DNA of 7,523 bases from Holophagaceae bacterium (GCA_025353305.1 JANXQX010000075.1:1-7523), one strand, 5' to 3'; counted from the stretch's first letter, positions 1 to 6,108 are shown. Translations and numbers: made by a program. The notes: generated by a model not told the origin, from the sequence alone.

Positions 1-1191
1 CGCCGAACCGCGCCCGGGGCCCACGGGAACGCCCATTTCACGGGCCTTGACGATGAAATCCCAAACCATCAGGAAGTAGCCGGGGAAACCCATGCTCAGG
101 ATGGTATTGATCTCAAATTCCAGGCGCTCGCGGTATTTTTCTTCGGAATATTTCAGCGCGCCCGCGGCCCAGAAAGGCTGGCATTTCTGCGCGCGGACTT
201 CGAAACATTCCTTGGCAACGTGGACGAAATAGCTCTCCAGCGAGTGGCCACCGGGCACTGGAAATGAAGGCGTGACAGGCTTCCGTGTTATGGGAAAGAG
301 ATCAATTTTTGAAGCGATTTCGAGGGTGCGCTCCAGGTATTCCGGGTGGTCGGGAAATACCGCGCGCATCTGATCCGGCGTCTTCACGAAAAATTGGTCC
401 GTGGCGAAGCGCATGCGCTTCTCCTTGGCCTTCGTGGTCTTGGTGCCGATGCAGAGGAGCGTGTCGTGCAGATCCGAATCTTCATGGTTGAGGTAGTGCG
501 CGTCGTTGGTGGCCACCAGCGGAATCCCCAGTTTTTTGGCCAACTCCATCTGGTAGGGAATGATCTGCTTTTCCTTCTCGAAGCCCTGGTCCTGGATCTC
601 CAGGTAGAAATCATCCCCGAAGATGTCGCGGAATTCACACGCCACCCGCTCCGCCTGATCCAACCGGTTTTGCAGGATGCGGGCTTGGACCTCGCCCCCC
701 AGACATGCGGTCAGTGCGATGAGCCCTTCGCTGTGCTCCTTCAGCAGCTCCTTGTCAATGCGCGGTTTGTAGTAGAACCCTTCGGTGAAGCCCTTGGACA
801 CCAGCTTGCTGAGGTTCGCGAATCCGACCGGGTTCTTCGCCAGCAGCACCAGATGGTACCCCGCGTCGCGGCTGCCGCTGGGATCCACGCAGTCTTCGAG
901 ACCCTCTTCCGAGGTGTCGGAATTCTTCACATCCAGCTTCCGGTCAAAGCGGGTGCGTGGGGCCACGTAGACCTCGCTCCCCAGGATCGGCTTCACCGCC
1001 CAGGTGCCGTTGGCGTCCGCGGTCTTCTCGCAGGCATCAAAGAGCCGCATCATGCCGAACATGTTGCCGTGGTCGGTCACGGCGACCGAGGGCATTCCAT
1101 AGGCCTGGCATTTCCTTACGAGTTCCGGAATGCGTGTGAGCCCATCCAGCAGGGAATATTCGGTATGGAGGTGCAGATGGGCGAAGCTCAT
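1..1191 (-). CDS. dnaE: DNA polymerase III alpha subunit, N-terminal part (cut by window edge)
   Basis: Catalytic subunit of the replicative DNA polymerase holoenzyme. The 397 visible codons begin MSFAHLHLHTEYSLLDG, the hallmark start of the PHP domain. Other PHP motifs follow: TDHGN at residues 39-43, GSEVY at 71-75, a YHLVLLAKN block at 112-120, LTACLGGEV at 160-168 and ATNDAHYL at 227-234. The frame runs on to FPGYFLMVWDFI and VPVGPGRGSA (residues 388-397), the conserved start of the C-family polymerase palm; the catalytic aspartates lie beyond the left edge. The ATG at 1191 fits the usual family start. The ribosome site is poor, only a G-rich stretch about 10 nt upstream. Residues 81-110 form a slightly long acidic linker between PHP blocks. 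It is divergent from the rubrerythrin operon. Family identity is very secure; dnaE1-type is preferred over PolC or DnaE2, which was not tested. Confidence 0.96.
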   Translation of the reverse strand, partial: MSFAHLHLHTEYSLLDGLTRIPELVRKCQAYGMPSVAVTDHGNMFGMMRLFDACEKTADANGTWAVKPILGSEVYVAPRTRFDRKLDVKNSDTSEEGLEDCVDPSGSRDAGYHLVLLAKNPVGFANLSKLVSKGFTEGFYYKPRIDKELLKEHSEGLIALTACLGGEVQARILQNRLDQAERVACEFRDIFGDDFYLEIQDQGFEKEKQIIPYQMELAKKLGIPLVATNDAHYLNHEDSDLHDTLLCIGTKTTKAKEKRMRFATDQFFVKTPDQMRAVFPDHPEYLERTLEIASKIDLFPITRKPVTPSFPVPGGHSLESYFVHVAKECFEVRAQKCQPFWAAGALKYSEEKYRERLEFEINTILSMGFPGYFLMVWDFIVKAREMGVPVGPGRGSA

Positions 1192-1269
1192 GTGTCTAGT
1201 GTCCCGCCCCCGGCATGGCTTTGGAGAAGTTCCCGGCTTTCAGCCAGAAGGAAAGGACCTGGCGGCGAG

Positions 1270-1289
1270 CTGCTGTGAATTCAGTGCAG
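1270..1289. promoter_or_regulatory. Interrupted palindrome, candidate operator in the dnaE/rubrerythrin divergent region
   Basis: A 20-nt inverted repeat: arms CTGC and GCAG around a perfect 8-bp core TGAATTCA, with 8 of 10 base pairs symmetric. The GTGAATT half of the core recurs in the same orientation at 1306-1312, 31 nt on, about three helical turns. This could bind a dimeric regulator of either divergent gene. No known operator consensus was recognised, so function is inference. The rest of 1192-1439 shows no gene; a small hairpin (CCGGCT/AGCCAG, 1233-1247, one wobble pair) lies in the presumed dnaE leader. Confidence 0.3.
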
Positions 1290-1381
1290 TCGCGGCGGGC
1301 CGGGAGTGAATTAACGTCCTTTCGCGAAATCCCGGCCATCGGATCCTCTGTGCCATTTGTCATGTCCAGGAAAACTACCAC

Positions 1382-1409
1382 TTGCGCATGCGGCACGAAG
1401 GTTGATACT
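1382..1409 (+). promoter_or_regulatory. Candidate sigma-70-type promoter of the rubrerythrin operon
   Basis: TTGCGC at 1382-1387 and GATACT at 1404-1409 are separated by 16 nt, each a partial match to the -35 and -10 consensus (GATACT matches 4 of 6). A start near 1416 would leave a leader of about 24 nt that just includes the strong ribosome site. The -35 element overlaps an 8-bp palindrome CGCATGCG (1385-1392). Found by eye only; the true promoter could differ. Confidence 0.35.
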
Positions 1410-1428
1410 GCTTTCCTGTCACTCAACC

Positions 1429-1434
1429 AGGAGG
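1429..1434 (+). promoter_or_regulatory. Strong ribosome binding site that fixes the rubrerythrin start
   Basis: AGGAGG lies 5 nt before the ATG at 1440. The open frame extends upstream to an ATG at 1215, but that extension has no rubrerythrin-like sequence and no comparable ribosome site, so 1440 is the start. Confidence 0.85.
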
Positions 1435-1439
1435 AAAGT

Positions 1440-1859
1440 ATGGGCAATCTCAAAGGCTCCAAGACTCATCAGAATCTGAAGGACGCATTCGCCGGTGAAA
1501 GCCAGGCGAATCGTCGTTACCTCTATTTCGCAAAGGTCGCGGATATCGAGGGCTACCCTGAGGTCGCGGGCAATTTCAAGGAGACCGCCGACGGCGAAAC
1601 GGGCCACGCCCACGGCCATCTGGACTACATGAAAAGCGTTGGGGATCCCGCAACGGATCTGCCCATCGGCGACTCGGTGTTGAACCTCAAGTCTGCCATC
1701 GCAGGGGAAACCCACGAGTACACCGACATGTACCCTGGAATGGCAAAGACCGCGCGGGAAGAGGGTTTCACCGAGATCGCCGACTGGTTCGAGACCCTGG
1801 CCAAGGCCGAAAAGAGCCACGCCGGCCGCTTCCAGAAGATGCTCGAGAGCATCAGCTGA
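1440..1859 (+). CDS. rbr: Rubrerythrin, short form lacking the rubredoxin domain
   Basis: A 139-residue cytoplasmic ferritin-like di-iron protein. Rubrerythrins reduce hydrogen peroxide to water using electrons normally relayed by rubredoxin. The expected metal ligands are present at nearly the positions of classical rubrerythrin: E20, E53 and H56 (ExxH), E90 and E93, then E124 and H127 (second ExxH). The protein stops at SIS shortly after the fourth helix; it contains no cysteine, so the C-terminal rubredoxin domain of full-length (about 190-residue) family members is absent. An external electron donor is therefore needed. It is the first gene of a three-gene unit and its stop is 1 nt from the next start, indicating translational coupling. 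The start is chosen from AGGAGG at 1429. Family assignment is firm; peroxidase activity is inferred from the family. Confidence 0.95.
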   Translation: MGNLKGSKTHQNLKDAFAGESQANRRYLYFAKVADIEGYPEVAGNFKETADGETGHAHGHLDYMKSVGDPATDLPIGDSVLNLKSAIAGETHEYTDMYPGMAKTAREEGFTEIADWFETLAKAEKSHAGRFQKMLESIS

Positions 1860-1860
1860 G

Positions 1861-3258
1861 ATGGCCGAACACTACCAGGTCGATGATGGGGTTCCCCCGG
1901 AGATGACACCGGGGGAACGCATTTCCTACCATCCGACCAGAGGCCTGACCTATGACCCGAGCGCCCCGGATTACTGGGACGAAATTGCGCTGAAGGGCGA
2001 AGTGGAGCGGGTCTTCGAAGTCTGTCTCGGGTGCCGCATGTGCTTCAAGTACTGCGACAGCTTCCCCAATCTGTTCGCGATGATCGACGATGAAAAGCAC
2101 AAGGGCGATGTCCGCGCCTTGACGGAAAATGAGCGGGACTCGGTCATGGACGACTGTTTCCAGTGCAAGCTCTGCGAGGTGCAATGCCCCTACACGCCCC
2201 GTGAAGGCCATGAATTCCAGTTGGACTTTCCGAAGCTCGTCCATCGCTACCAGGCCGTCCGCCATCGGAAGCGTGGCGGCACGCTGCGGGACAAGGTGCT
2301 TGGCGATCCCGACTTCGCCGGAAAAATGGCCCGGGCTTCTTTTGGCCTTGCCAACAAAATGAACCGGGTCCGGCTCCACCGTTTTTTCATGGACAAGATC
2401 CTGGGCATCCATCCCAGCGCCCATCTGCCGGACTTCGCATCGGCGACTTTCGAGGCCTGGGCCGAGAAGAGCGGCAAGATGGCCACCAAAGTGGGTGCCG
2501 AGGCTGTGCTTTTCCAGACCTGCTTCGTGCAGAACAACGAGCCGCAGATCGGCAAGGACACGCTCGAGGTGCTCGAGAAGAACGGCTGCAGCACCGGTTG
2601 TGTGCGCGGCCTTCAGTGCTGCGGCATGCCGGCCTGGGAACATGGCGATCTGGAGGGCCTTCGCAAGCACGCCAAGGCCAATCTCGATGCGCTCATGCCC
2701 CACGTGGAGGCGGGTTCCAAGGTCATCGCCATCAATCCGACCTGTGCCATGATGCTGCGGCGCGAATATCCGGAACTGGTGGCCCCCGAAGATCGTGATC
2801 GGGCCAAGCGGCTGGCCGAAGCCGTGCGGGATCCGGGCGAATTCCTGTGGTCCATCCGCAACGAGACCCGCGCCAACTGGAAATTCGAGAGCAGTCCGGG
2901 CGCCATCGCCTATCACGCGCCCTGCCATCTCCGCGCCCAGGCGGTGGGCTTCAAGGGCCGCGATCTCCTACGAAAAATTCCCGGCGTCACCATCGCCTCG
3001 GTGCTGGAATGCTGCGGGCACGACGGCACCTTCGCCATGAAAAGCGAGAGCTTCGAGGATTCGAAACGCCAGGGCAGCAAAGCCTTCGCTGGCATGCAGG
3101 CCGTGGAGAACGCCGAAGTCTGGGCCACGGAATGCCCGCTGGCGGGCCTGCAGTTCGAACAGCATGCCGGCAAGAAGGCCCTGCACCCCATGACCATCCT
3201 GGCGCGGGCCTACCGGAAGGATGGCTTCCCGCATGCGGTGCCGAAAGTGGAGCCGTGA
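1861..3258 (+). CDS. GlpC/HdrD-like Fe-S oxidoreductase (two 4Fe-4S motifs plus two CCG domains)
   Basis: A 465-residue soluble iron-sulfur electron-transfer protein. Two ferredoxin-type 4Fe-4S motifs are visible: C55, C58, C61, C65 and C99, C102, C105, C109 (the latter followed by P110). Two cysteine-rich CCG domains follow: the first around C221, C253-C254 (CCGMP) and C295 (NPTC), the second with C355 (HAPCH), C384-C385 (CCGHDG) and C425 (TECP). This is the layout of GlpC, the anchor-type subunit of anaerobic glycerol-3-phosphate dehydrogenase, and of HdrD/glycolate oxidase GlcF relatives. No FAD-binding partner such as GlpA or GlcD is present, and no membrane segment is seen, so a GlpC assignment by name would be misleading. 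It starts 1 nt after the rubrerythrin stop with only a weak ribosome site, so coupled translation is likely. The pairing suggests electron delivery to rubrerythrin (inference). Confidence 0.92.
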   Translation: MAEHYQVDDGVPPEMTPGERISYHPTRGLTYDPSAPDYWDEIALKGEVERVFEVCLGCRMCFKYCDSFPNLFAMIDDEKHKGDVRALTENERDSVMDDCFQCKLCEVQCPYTPREGHEFQLDFPKLVHRYQAVRHRKRGGTLRDKVLGDPDFAGKMARASFGLANKMNRVRLHRFFMDKILGIHPSAHLPDFASATFEAWAEKSGKMATKVGAEAVLFQTCFVQNNEPQIGKDTLEVLEKNGCSTGCVRGLQCCGMPAWEHGDLEGLRKHAKANLDALMPHVEAGSKVIAINPTCAMMLRREYPELVAPEDRDRAKRLAEAVRDPGEFLWSIRNETRANWKFESSPGAIAYHAPCHLRAQAVGFKGRDLLRKIPGVTIASVLECCGHDGTFAMKSESFEDSKRQGSKAFAGMQAVENAEVWATECPLAGLQFEQHAGKKALHPMTILARAYRKDGFPHAVPKVEP

Positions 3259-3261
3259 GTT

Positions 3262-3296
3262 TGGGCTGTAGGCTGTGGGCTGTGGGCAATAGGTGT
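3262..3296 (+). repeat. Degenerate heptanucleotide tandem repeat
   Basis: Five consecutive 7-nt units read TGGGCTG, TAGGCTG, TGGGCTG, TGGGCAA and TAGGTGT, the first three nearly identical and the last two decayed. The array begins 3 nt after the Fe-S protein stop and fills part of the 89-nt gap before the DUF3501 gene. It has no clear hairpin or T-run, so it does not look like a terminator. Its role is unknown. Confidence 0.75.
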
Positions 3297-3347
3297 GAGT
3301 CCTGATTCCAGTCAATCGAAAATCGTAGATAAACAATGGAATGACTG

Positions 3348-3908
3348 ATGAACAAGGTCCAGCGATCGGAGCTTCTTGACTTCCTCACCTACGGGGAGCA
3401 GCGGGACCGTATTCGAGCAGAGGCCATGGCCGCCAAGGCTTTGCGGAGGGTGCACCTGGGAGAATATCTGACCTTCCTGTTCGAAAACAGGATCACCATC
3501 CGCTACCAGATCCTGGAGATGGTGCGAGCCGAACAGATCGTCAAGGAGTCCCAGATCCAGCACGAACTTGACACCTACAATGCGTTGCTGGGCGATGAGG
3601 GTGAACTGGGCTGCACCCTGCTCATCGAGATCCGCGACCAGGCCGAGCGCGCCATCCTGCTGCACCGCTGGCGGGACCTTCCCGGCCACATCTTCATGAC
3701 CTTCACCGATGGCACCCGCGAAGCCGGAAGGTTCGACGTGGAGCAGATGAGCGATGAAAAACTATCATCCGTGCAGTTCCTGAAGTTCGCCGTGAGAAGC
3801 CGCACACCATTGGGGCTCATGACCGACCTGCCAGAGTTGGAAACTGATTCCGTTATCGGTCCGGATACCCAGGCGGCGCTCCTGGCGGACCTGGGACAGA
3901 AATCCTAA
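3348..3908 (+). CDS. DUF3501 family protein
   Basis: A 186-residue soluble protein of unknown function. The conserved DUF3501 core is recognisable: RRVHLG at 33-38, LTFLFENRITIRYQILEM at 41-58, R60-AE, then ELDTYNALL at 73-81, a GELG turn at 85-88 and TLLIEI at 90-95. A second half with SVQFLKF (141-147) matches the family's usual beta-rich tail. There is a single cysteine (C89), no signal peptide and no membrane segment, and no catalytic motif can be named. I recall this family sitting beside rubrerythrin and CCG Fe-S protein genes in other bacteria, which supports treating the three as one unit. The start at 3348 has a modest GGA site 7 nt upstream; the 89-nt gap allows for partial transcriptional separation. 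Its stop overlaps the convergent neighbour's stop. Confidence 0.85.
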   Translation: MNKVQRSELLDFLTYGEQRDRIRAEAMAAKALRRVHLGEYLTFLFENRITIRYQILEMVRAEQIVKESQIQHELDTYNALLGDEGELGCTLLIEIRDQAERAILLHRWRDLPGHIFMTFTDGTREAGRFDVEQMSDEKLSSVQFLKFAVRSRTPLGLMTDLPELETDSVIGPDTQAALLADLGQKS

Positions 3909-4570
3909 GCGGCCAGTTCGTTGATGTCCCGGCTCTCAAGCACAGCCTTTGGCGCACCCACACGCGCTGCTTTCAGCATGGCGCGGCCGAGGCGCTCCGT
4001 CGTGGTCATGAAAGATGGAAACGCGCGCGTAAGCAGCGGAAGGAAGGGCCAGGTCAGCGCGTAGCCGATACGGTAGGCCCTGGTCTTCGAAGTGATCCCG
4101 TGCAGGGGCCTGATTCCCGCGGGCCGGAACAAGTAGACGGCCTTGAACCCCAGGCGCAGCAGCGCGTTCTCGGTCTTGCCATTCACCCTGGCCCACATGA
4201 TCCGCCCCTGCCCGGTGCTTTCCGTTCCAGCGCCGGACACGTAGATGAAGGTCATGCCGGGATTCAGCACCACAAGTGTCTCGGCGGCGGCCAGCGTGTA
4301 GCCGTAGGTGATGCGGTGGTAGTCCGCCGCCGTCATGCCTGCGGCAGAAACGCCAAGGCAGAATAAACAGGCGTCGTATCCTGCGAATACATCCTCATGG
4401 CCGATATAGGTGGATAGATCCGACATAACAAGCTCCCGGAGCTTCGGATGCTGTTGTCCCGTGCCGGCGCGTCCGACCGAGAGGACCTGGTCCACAGCTA
4501 CATCGATCAGGCATTCGCGCAGCACGCCTTGGCCGACCATGCCCGAGGCGCCATAAATTATTACTTTCAT
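3905..4570 (-). CDS. NAD(P)-binding atypical SDR / epimerase-like protein
   Basis: A 221-residue Rossmann-fold protein. The N-terminal MKVIIYGASGMVGQGVLREC carries the dinucleotide-binding GxxGxxG motif (G7, G10, G13), followed by SVGR (31-34), a likely NADP-contacting arginine. Later blocks are FIYVSGAGTEST (108-119), ARVNGKTENALL (127-138) and YLFRPAGIRP (146-155). These resemble the atypical short-chain dehydrogenase group that includes TIP30/HTATIP2-like and NmrA-like proteins. The lysine K132 is kept, but the residue four before it is R128, not the catalytic tyrosine of classical SDRs, so enzymatic activity is uncertain. A GGGAG ribosome site lies 5 nt before the ATG at 4570. The gene converges on DUF3501 with overlapping stop codons and is divergent from the small gene at 4820. 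Substrate cannot be inferred. Confidence 0.85.
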   Translation of the reverse strand: MKVIIYGASGMVGQGVLRECLIDVAVDQVLSVGRAGTGQQHPKLRELVMSDLSTYIGHEDVFAGYDACLFCLGVSAAGMTAADYHRITYGYTLAAAETLVVLNPGMTFIYVSGAGTESTGQGRIMWARVNGKTENALLRLGFKAVYLFRPAGIRPLHGITSKTRAYRIGYALTWPFLPLLTRAFPSFMTTTERLGRAMLKAARVGAPKAVLESRDINELAA

Positions 4571-4611
4571 GGAAACTCCCAGGAGGATGGTACGCGGGAT
4601 GGCAGAGGTGG

Positions 4612-4695
4612 CGCACGCCGTGAGCGCTCCCAGGAAGGTGCGGAGCCGGAGTCTCCCCTTTGCCGCGTTCCGGTCAGATGGTCATGGCCCCACCA
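4612..4695 (+). repeat. Dispersed 84-nt repeat, copy A
   Basis: An ungapped alignment to 5353-5436 gives 69 identities out of 84 by hand count (about 82%). The best-conserved blocks are CCGGAGTCTCCCCTT (4646-4660) and ATGGTCATGGCCCCA (4678-4692). This copy lies between the divergent SDR-like gene and the small gene at 4820. Its left palindrome is degraded compared with copy B. The rest of 4571-4819 holds the two genes' leaders; TAGACT at 4790-4795 is a weak possible -10 box for the small gene. Confidence 0.8.
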
Positions 4696-4819
4696 GGCAC
4701 TCCGGTTCAGATGGCAGAAGTCGACCGAACTGGTTCCGCGGGAGGGGGCAGGAGAGCAGCGGTCCGATCTTTCGGGCGATCCATTAACGTAGACTGTTCA
4801 AACCCAAAGGAGCACACCG

Positions 4820-5269
4820 ATGGAAGCGCATGCCTTTTTTTCCAGAAATGGTGGATTTGTCAAGGCGGCGACGCTGACGGCCCTGGGCGCAGCGTTCCTG
4901 GCCGCGGGCTACGTGTTCGGCCAAAAGCCGCTCACGGCCGGCGTTTCCGGCGCGCCTGAGTACCCGTTCGCGTGCGTATTCACCGTGCTCAGTCCGTCGC
5001 CGAAAAGTCCGGTAAAGGGCGGAGTCTCGAGCTTTGCGGTGAAGCTGCCCGCTGAGTTGATGAAATCGATCATGGACGATCCGAATGCCCAGGTTCAATT
5101 CAAACTCAGTGGTCATCAGATCAATGGCGGAGTGCTTGAATTCGGTGCTGGCCAGGTCAGGTTGAACCAAGGCGTCATCCAGTCCCAGGCCGCGAAAGAC
5201 CACTTCAAGAAATTCAACGAATCGGCATCACTTCCGACGAATCGAGGCCAAATAAAGCTGAGAGAATAA
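4820..5269 (+). CDS. Small membrane-anchored or exported protein of unknown function
   Basis: A 149-residue protein that I do not recognise. After a short N-terminus with R9 and K15, residues about 16-34 form one hydrophobic segment rich in Ala, Leu and Gly, consistent with a signal anchor or an exported protein with an uncertain cleavage site. The remainder (35-149) is polar, with a Pro/Ser-rich stretch SPSPKSPVKGG at 58-68 and alternating hydrophobic residues suggesting beta strands (SFAVKLP, VQFKLSG, VLEFGAGQVRL). The phrase LPAELMKSIMDDPNAQVQFK (76-95) has no known motif. There is one cysteine (C52). AAGGAG sits 7 nt before the ATG, supporting translation. It stands alone, with diverged direct-repeat copies on both sides. 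Reality as a gene is likely from the ribosome site, frame length and anchor segment; function is unknown. Confidence 0.72.
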   Translation: MEAHAFFSRNGGFVKAATLTALGAAFLAAGYVFGQKPLTAGVSGAPEYPFACVFTVLSPSPKSPVKGGVSSFAVKLPAELMKSIMDDPNAQVQFKLSGHQINGGVLEFGAGQVRLNQGVIQSQAAKDHFKKFNESASLPTNRGQIKLRE

Positions 5270-5352
5270 TCCCCCCATCAGCAAACCCACGGCTAGGAAC
5301 TCTGCAAGGCGGGCGGCAATCGCTTTGCGATTCCGTCCTATTCTCCAGCAAT

Positions 5353-5436
5353 CGCACGCAGTGCGTGCTCCCACGCAAGCGCGGACCCGGAGTCTCCCCT
5401 TCGCTGCGCTTCGGTCGAATGGTCATGGCCCCATCA
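5353..5436 (+). repeat. Dispersed 84-nt repeat, copy B
   Basis: Second copy of the element at 4612-4695, same orientation, 741 bp apart, in the convergent gap between the small gene and the peroxiredoxin gene. Weaker similarity may continue 10-15 nt to the right if one gap is allowed. This copy keeps a near-perfect palindrome at its left end (5354-5368). No open frame is plausible through the element. Outside the repeat, 5270-5520 holds a 6-bp hairpin (5318-5332) and the terminator candidate at 5472-5493. Confidence 0.8.
5354..5368. repeat. Near-perfect palindrome at the left end of repeat copy B
   Basis: GCACGCA, one central G, then TGCGTGC: seven symmetric base pairs around a single base. 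In copy A the corresponding positions (4613-4627) carry substitutions that break the symmetry. It could be a stem in RNA or a protein site in DNA; its place at the repeat boundary suggests it belongs to the element. Confidence 0.6.
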
Positions 5437-5471
5437 AGGCCATTCCAGCGATCACCTTTCCACGAAAGACC

Positions 5472-5493
5472 GCGGGCGCCTTTCGGCGCCCGC
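5472..5493 (-). terminator. Candidate hairpin terminator of the peroxiredoxin gene
   Basis: A perfect 9-bp GC stem, GCGGGCGCC and GGCGCCCGC, closes a 4-nt loop that reads GAAA (a GNRA tetraloop) on the minus strand. It lies 27 nt past the peroxiredoxin stop. The following minus-strand sequence is GGTCTTTCG, only a broken T-run, so termination may be imperfect. On the plus strand no T-run follows, so it serves the minus strand better. Confidence 0.6.
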
Positions 5494-5520
5494 TCTCGGT
5501 ACATGATTGGGTTCGTCCCA

Positions 5521-6102
5521 CTACTTGCTGGCGGCCCATTCCTTCAGCCCGGCGGCATTCGCTTTCATCGCCTTTTCGCCCTTGTGCCAGTTGGCGGGGC
5601 AGACTTCGCCGTGCTCTTCGCTGAAATCTACGGCGTCGAGGAGGCGCAGGACTTCCTCCACGTTGCGGCCCAGGTCATTGTGGTTGACGGTGATGTGCTT
5701 CAGCACGCCGTCCTTGTTGATGATAAAGAGGCCGCGCAGGGCGATGCCGGCGGGCAGCAGTACGCCATAGTCGGCGGCGATGGTCTTGTTCAGGTCGGCC
5801 ACCAAAGGGAAGGTGATGCCCTTGATGCCGCCTTCCTTGCGATCCACTTGAGTCCAAGCGAAGTGGCTGAACTTGCTGTCGACGCTCACGCCGAGGACCT
5901 GGGTATCGCGGGCTTCGAATTCCTTGATGGCATCGGAGAAGGCCAGGATTTCGGTGGGGCACACGAAGGTGAAGTCCAGCGGGTAGAAAAACAGGACAAC
6001 TTTCTTGCCTTTATAATCGGACAGGGAAATTTCTTTGAACTCGCCATTTACGAGGGCGGCGGCCTTGAAATCGGGGGCTGGCTGGGTGACGAATGCGGTC
6101 AT
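5521..6102 (-). CDS. Typical 2-Cys peroxiredoxin (Prx1/AhpC family)
   Basis: A 193-residue cytoplasmic thiol peroxidase that reduces hydrogen peroxide and organic hydroperoxides. The active-site loop PLDFTFVCPTE gives P41, T45 and the peroxidatic C48; R123 (ALRGLF) completes the site, and the resolving cysteine is C168 in GEVCPANW. The loop reads GGIKG (91-95) rather than the eukaryotic GGLG, and the C-terminus ends LKEWAASK with no YF motif, so it looks like the robust bacterial kind. The frame extends upstream to 6192, but the ATG at 6102 is chosen because AAGGAG lies 6 nt before it and MTAFVTQPAPDF matches the usual family start. No AhpF or thioredoxin reductase gene adjoins, so the reductant is unknown. 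It follows the cyclic diphosphoglycerate synthase-like gene on the same strand, 113 nt away. Confidence 0.96.
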   Translation of the reverse strand: MTAFVTQPAPDFKAAALVNGEFKEISLSDYKGKKVVLFFYPLDFTFVCPTEILAFSDAIKEFEARDTQVLGVSVDSKFSHFAWTQVDRKEGGIKGITFPLVADLNKTIAADYGVLLPAGIALRGLFIINKDGVLKHITVNHNDLGRNVEEVLRLLDAVDFSEEHGEVCPANWHKGEKAMKANAAGLKEWAASK

Positions 6103-6108
6103 CAATAT

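Noticed and set aside
346..1278. 310-codon open frame on the plus strand
   Set aside because: It lies antisense to dnaE, whose protein matches the family throughout. High GC and codon bias keep the opposite frame open.
1215..1439. 75-codon N-terminal extension of rubrerythrin
   Set aside because: The extension resembles nothing in the family, and AGGAGG directly precedes the ATG at 1440.
1852..2928. 358-codon open frame on the minus strand
   Set aside because: Antisense to the Fe-S protein, which has clear cysteine motifs; the minus-strand protein has no recognisable domain.
1861..3258. Naming the Fe-S protein glpC
   Set aside because: No glpA/glpB or other FAD partner is adjacent and its neighbours are rubrerythrin and DUF3501, so only the broader family is supported.
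5318..5332. AATCGC-TTT-GCGATT hairpin after the small gene
   Set aside because: Only 6 bp with no T-run on either strand; too weak to call a terminator.
4612..5436. Insertion sequence or integrated cassette bounded by the two repeat copies
   Set aside because: No transposase, no terminal inverted repeats and no target-site duplication are visible; only the direct repeats are supported.
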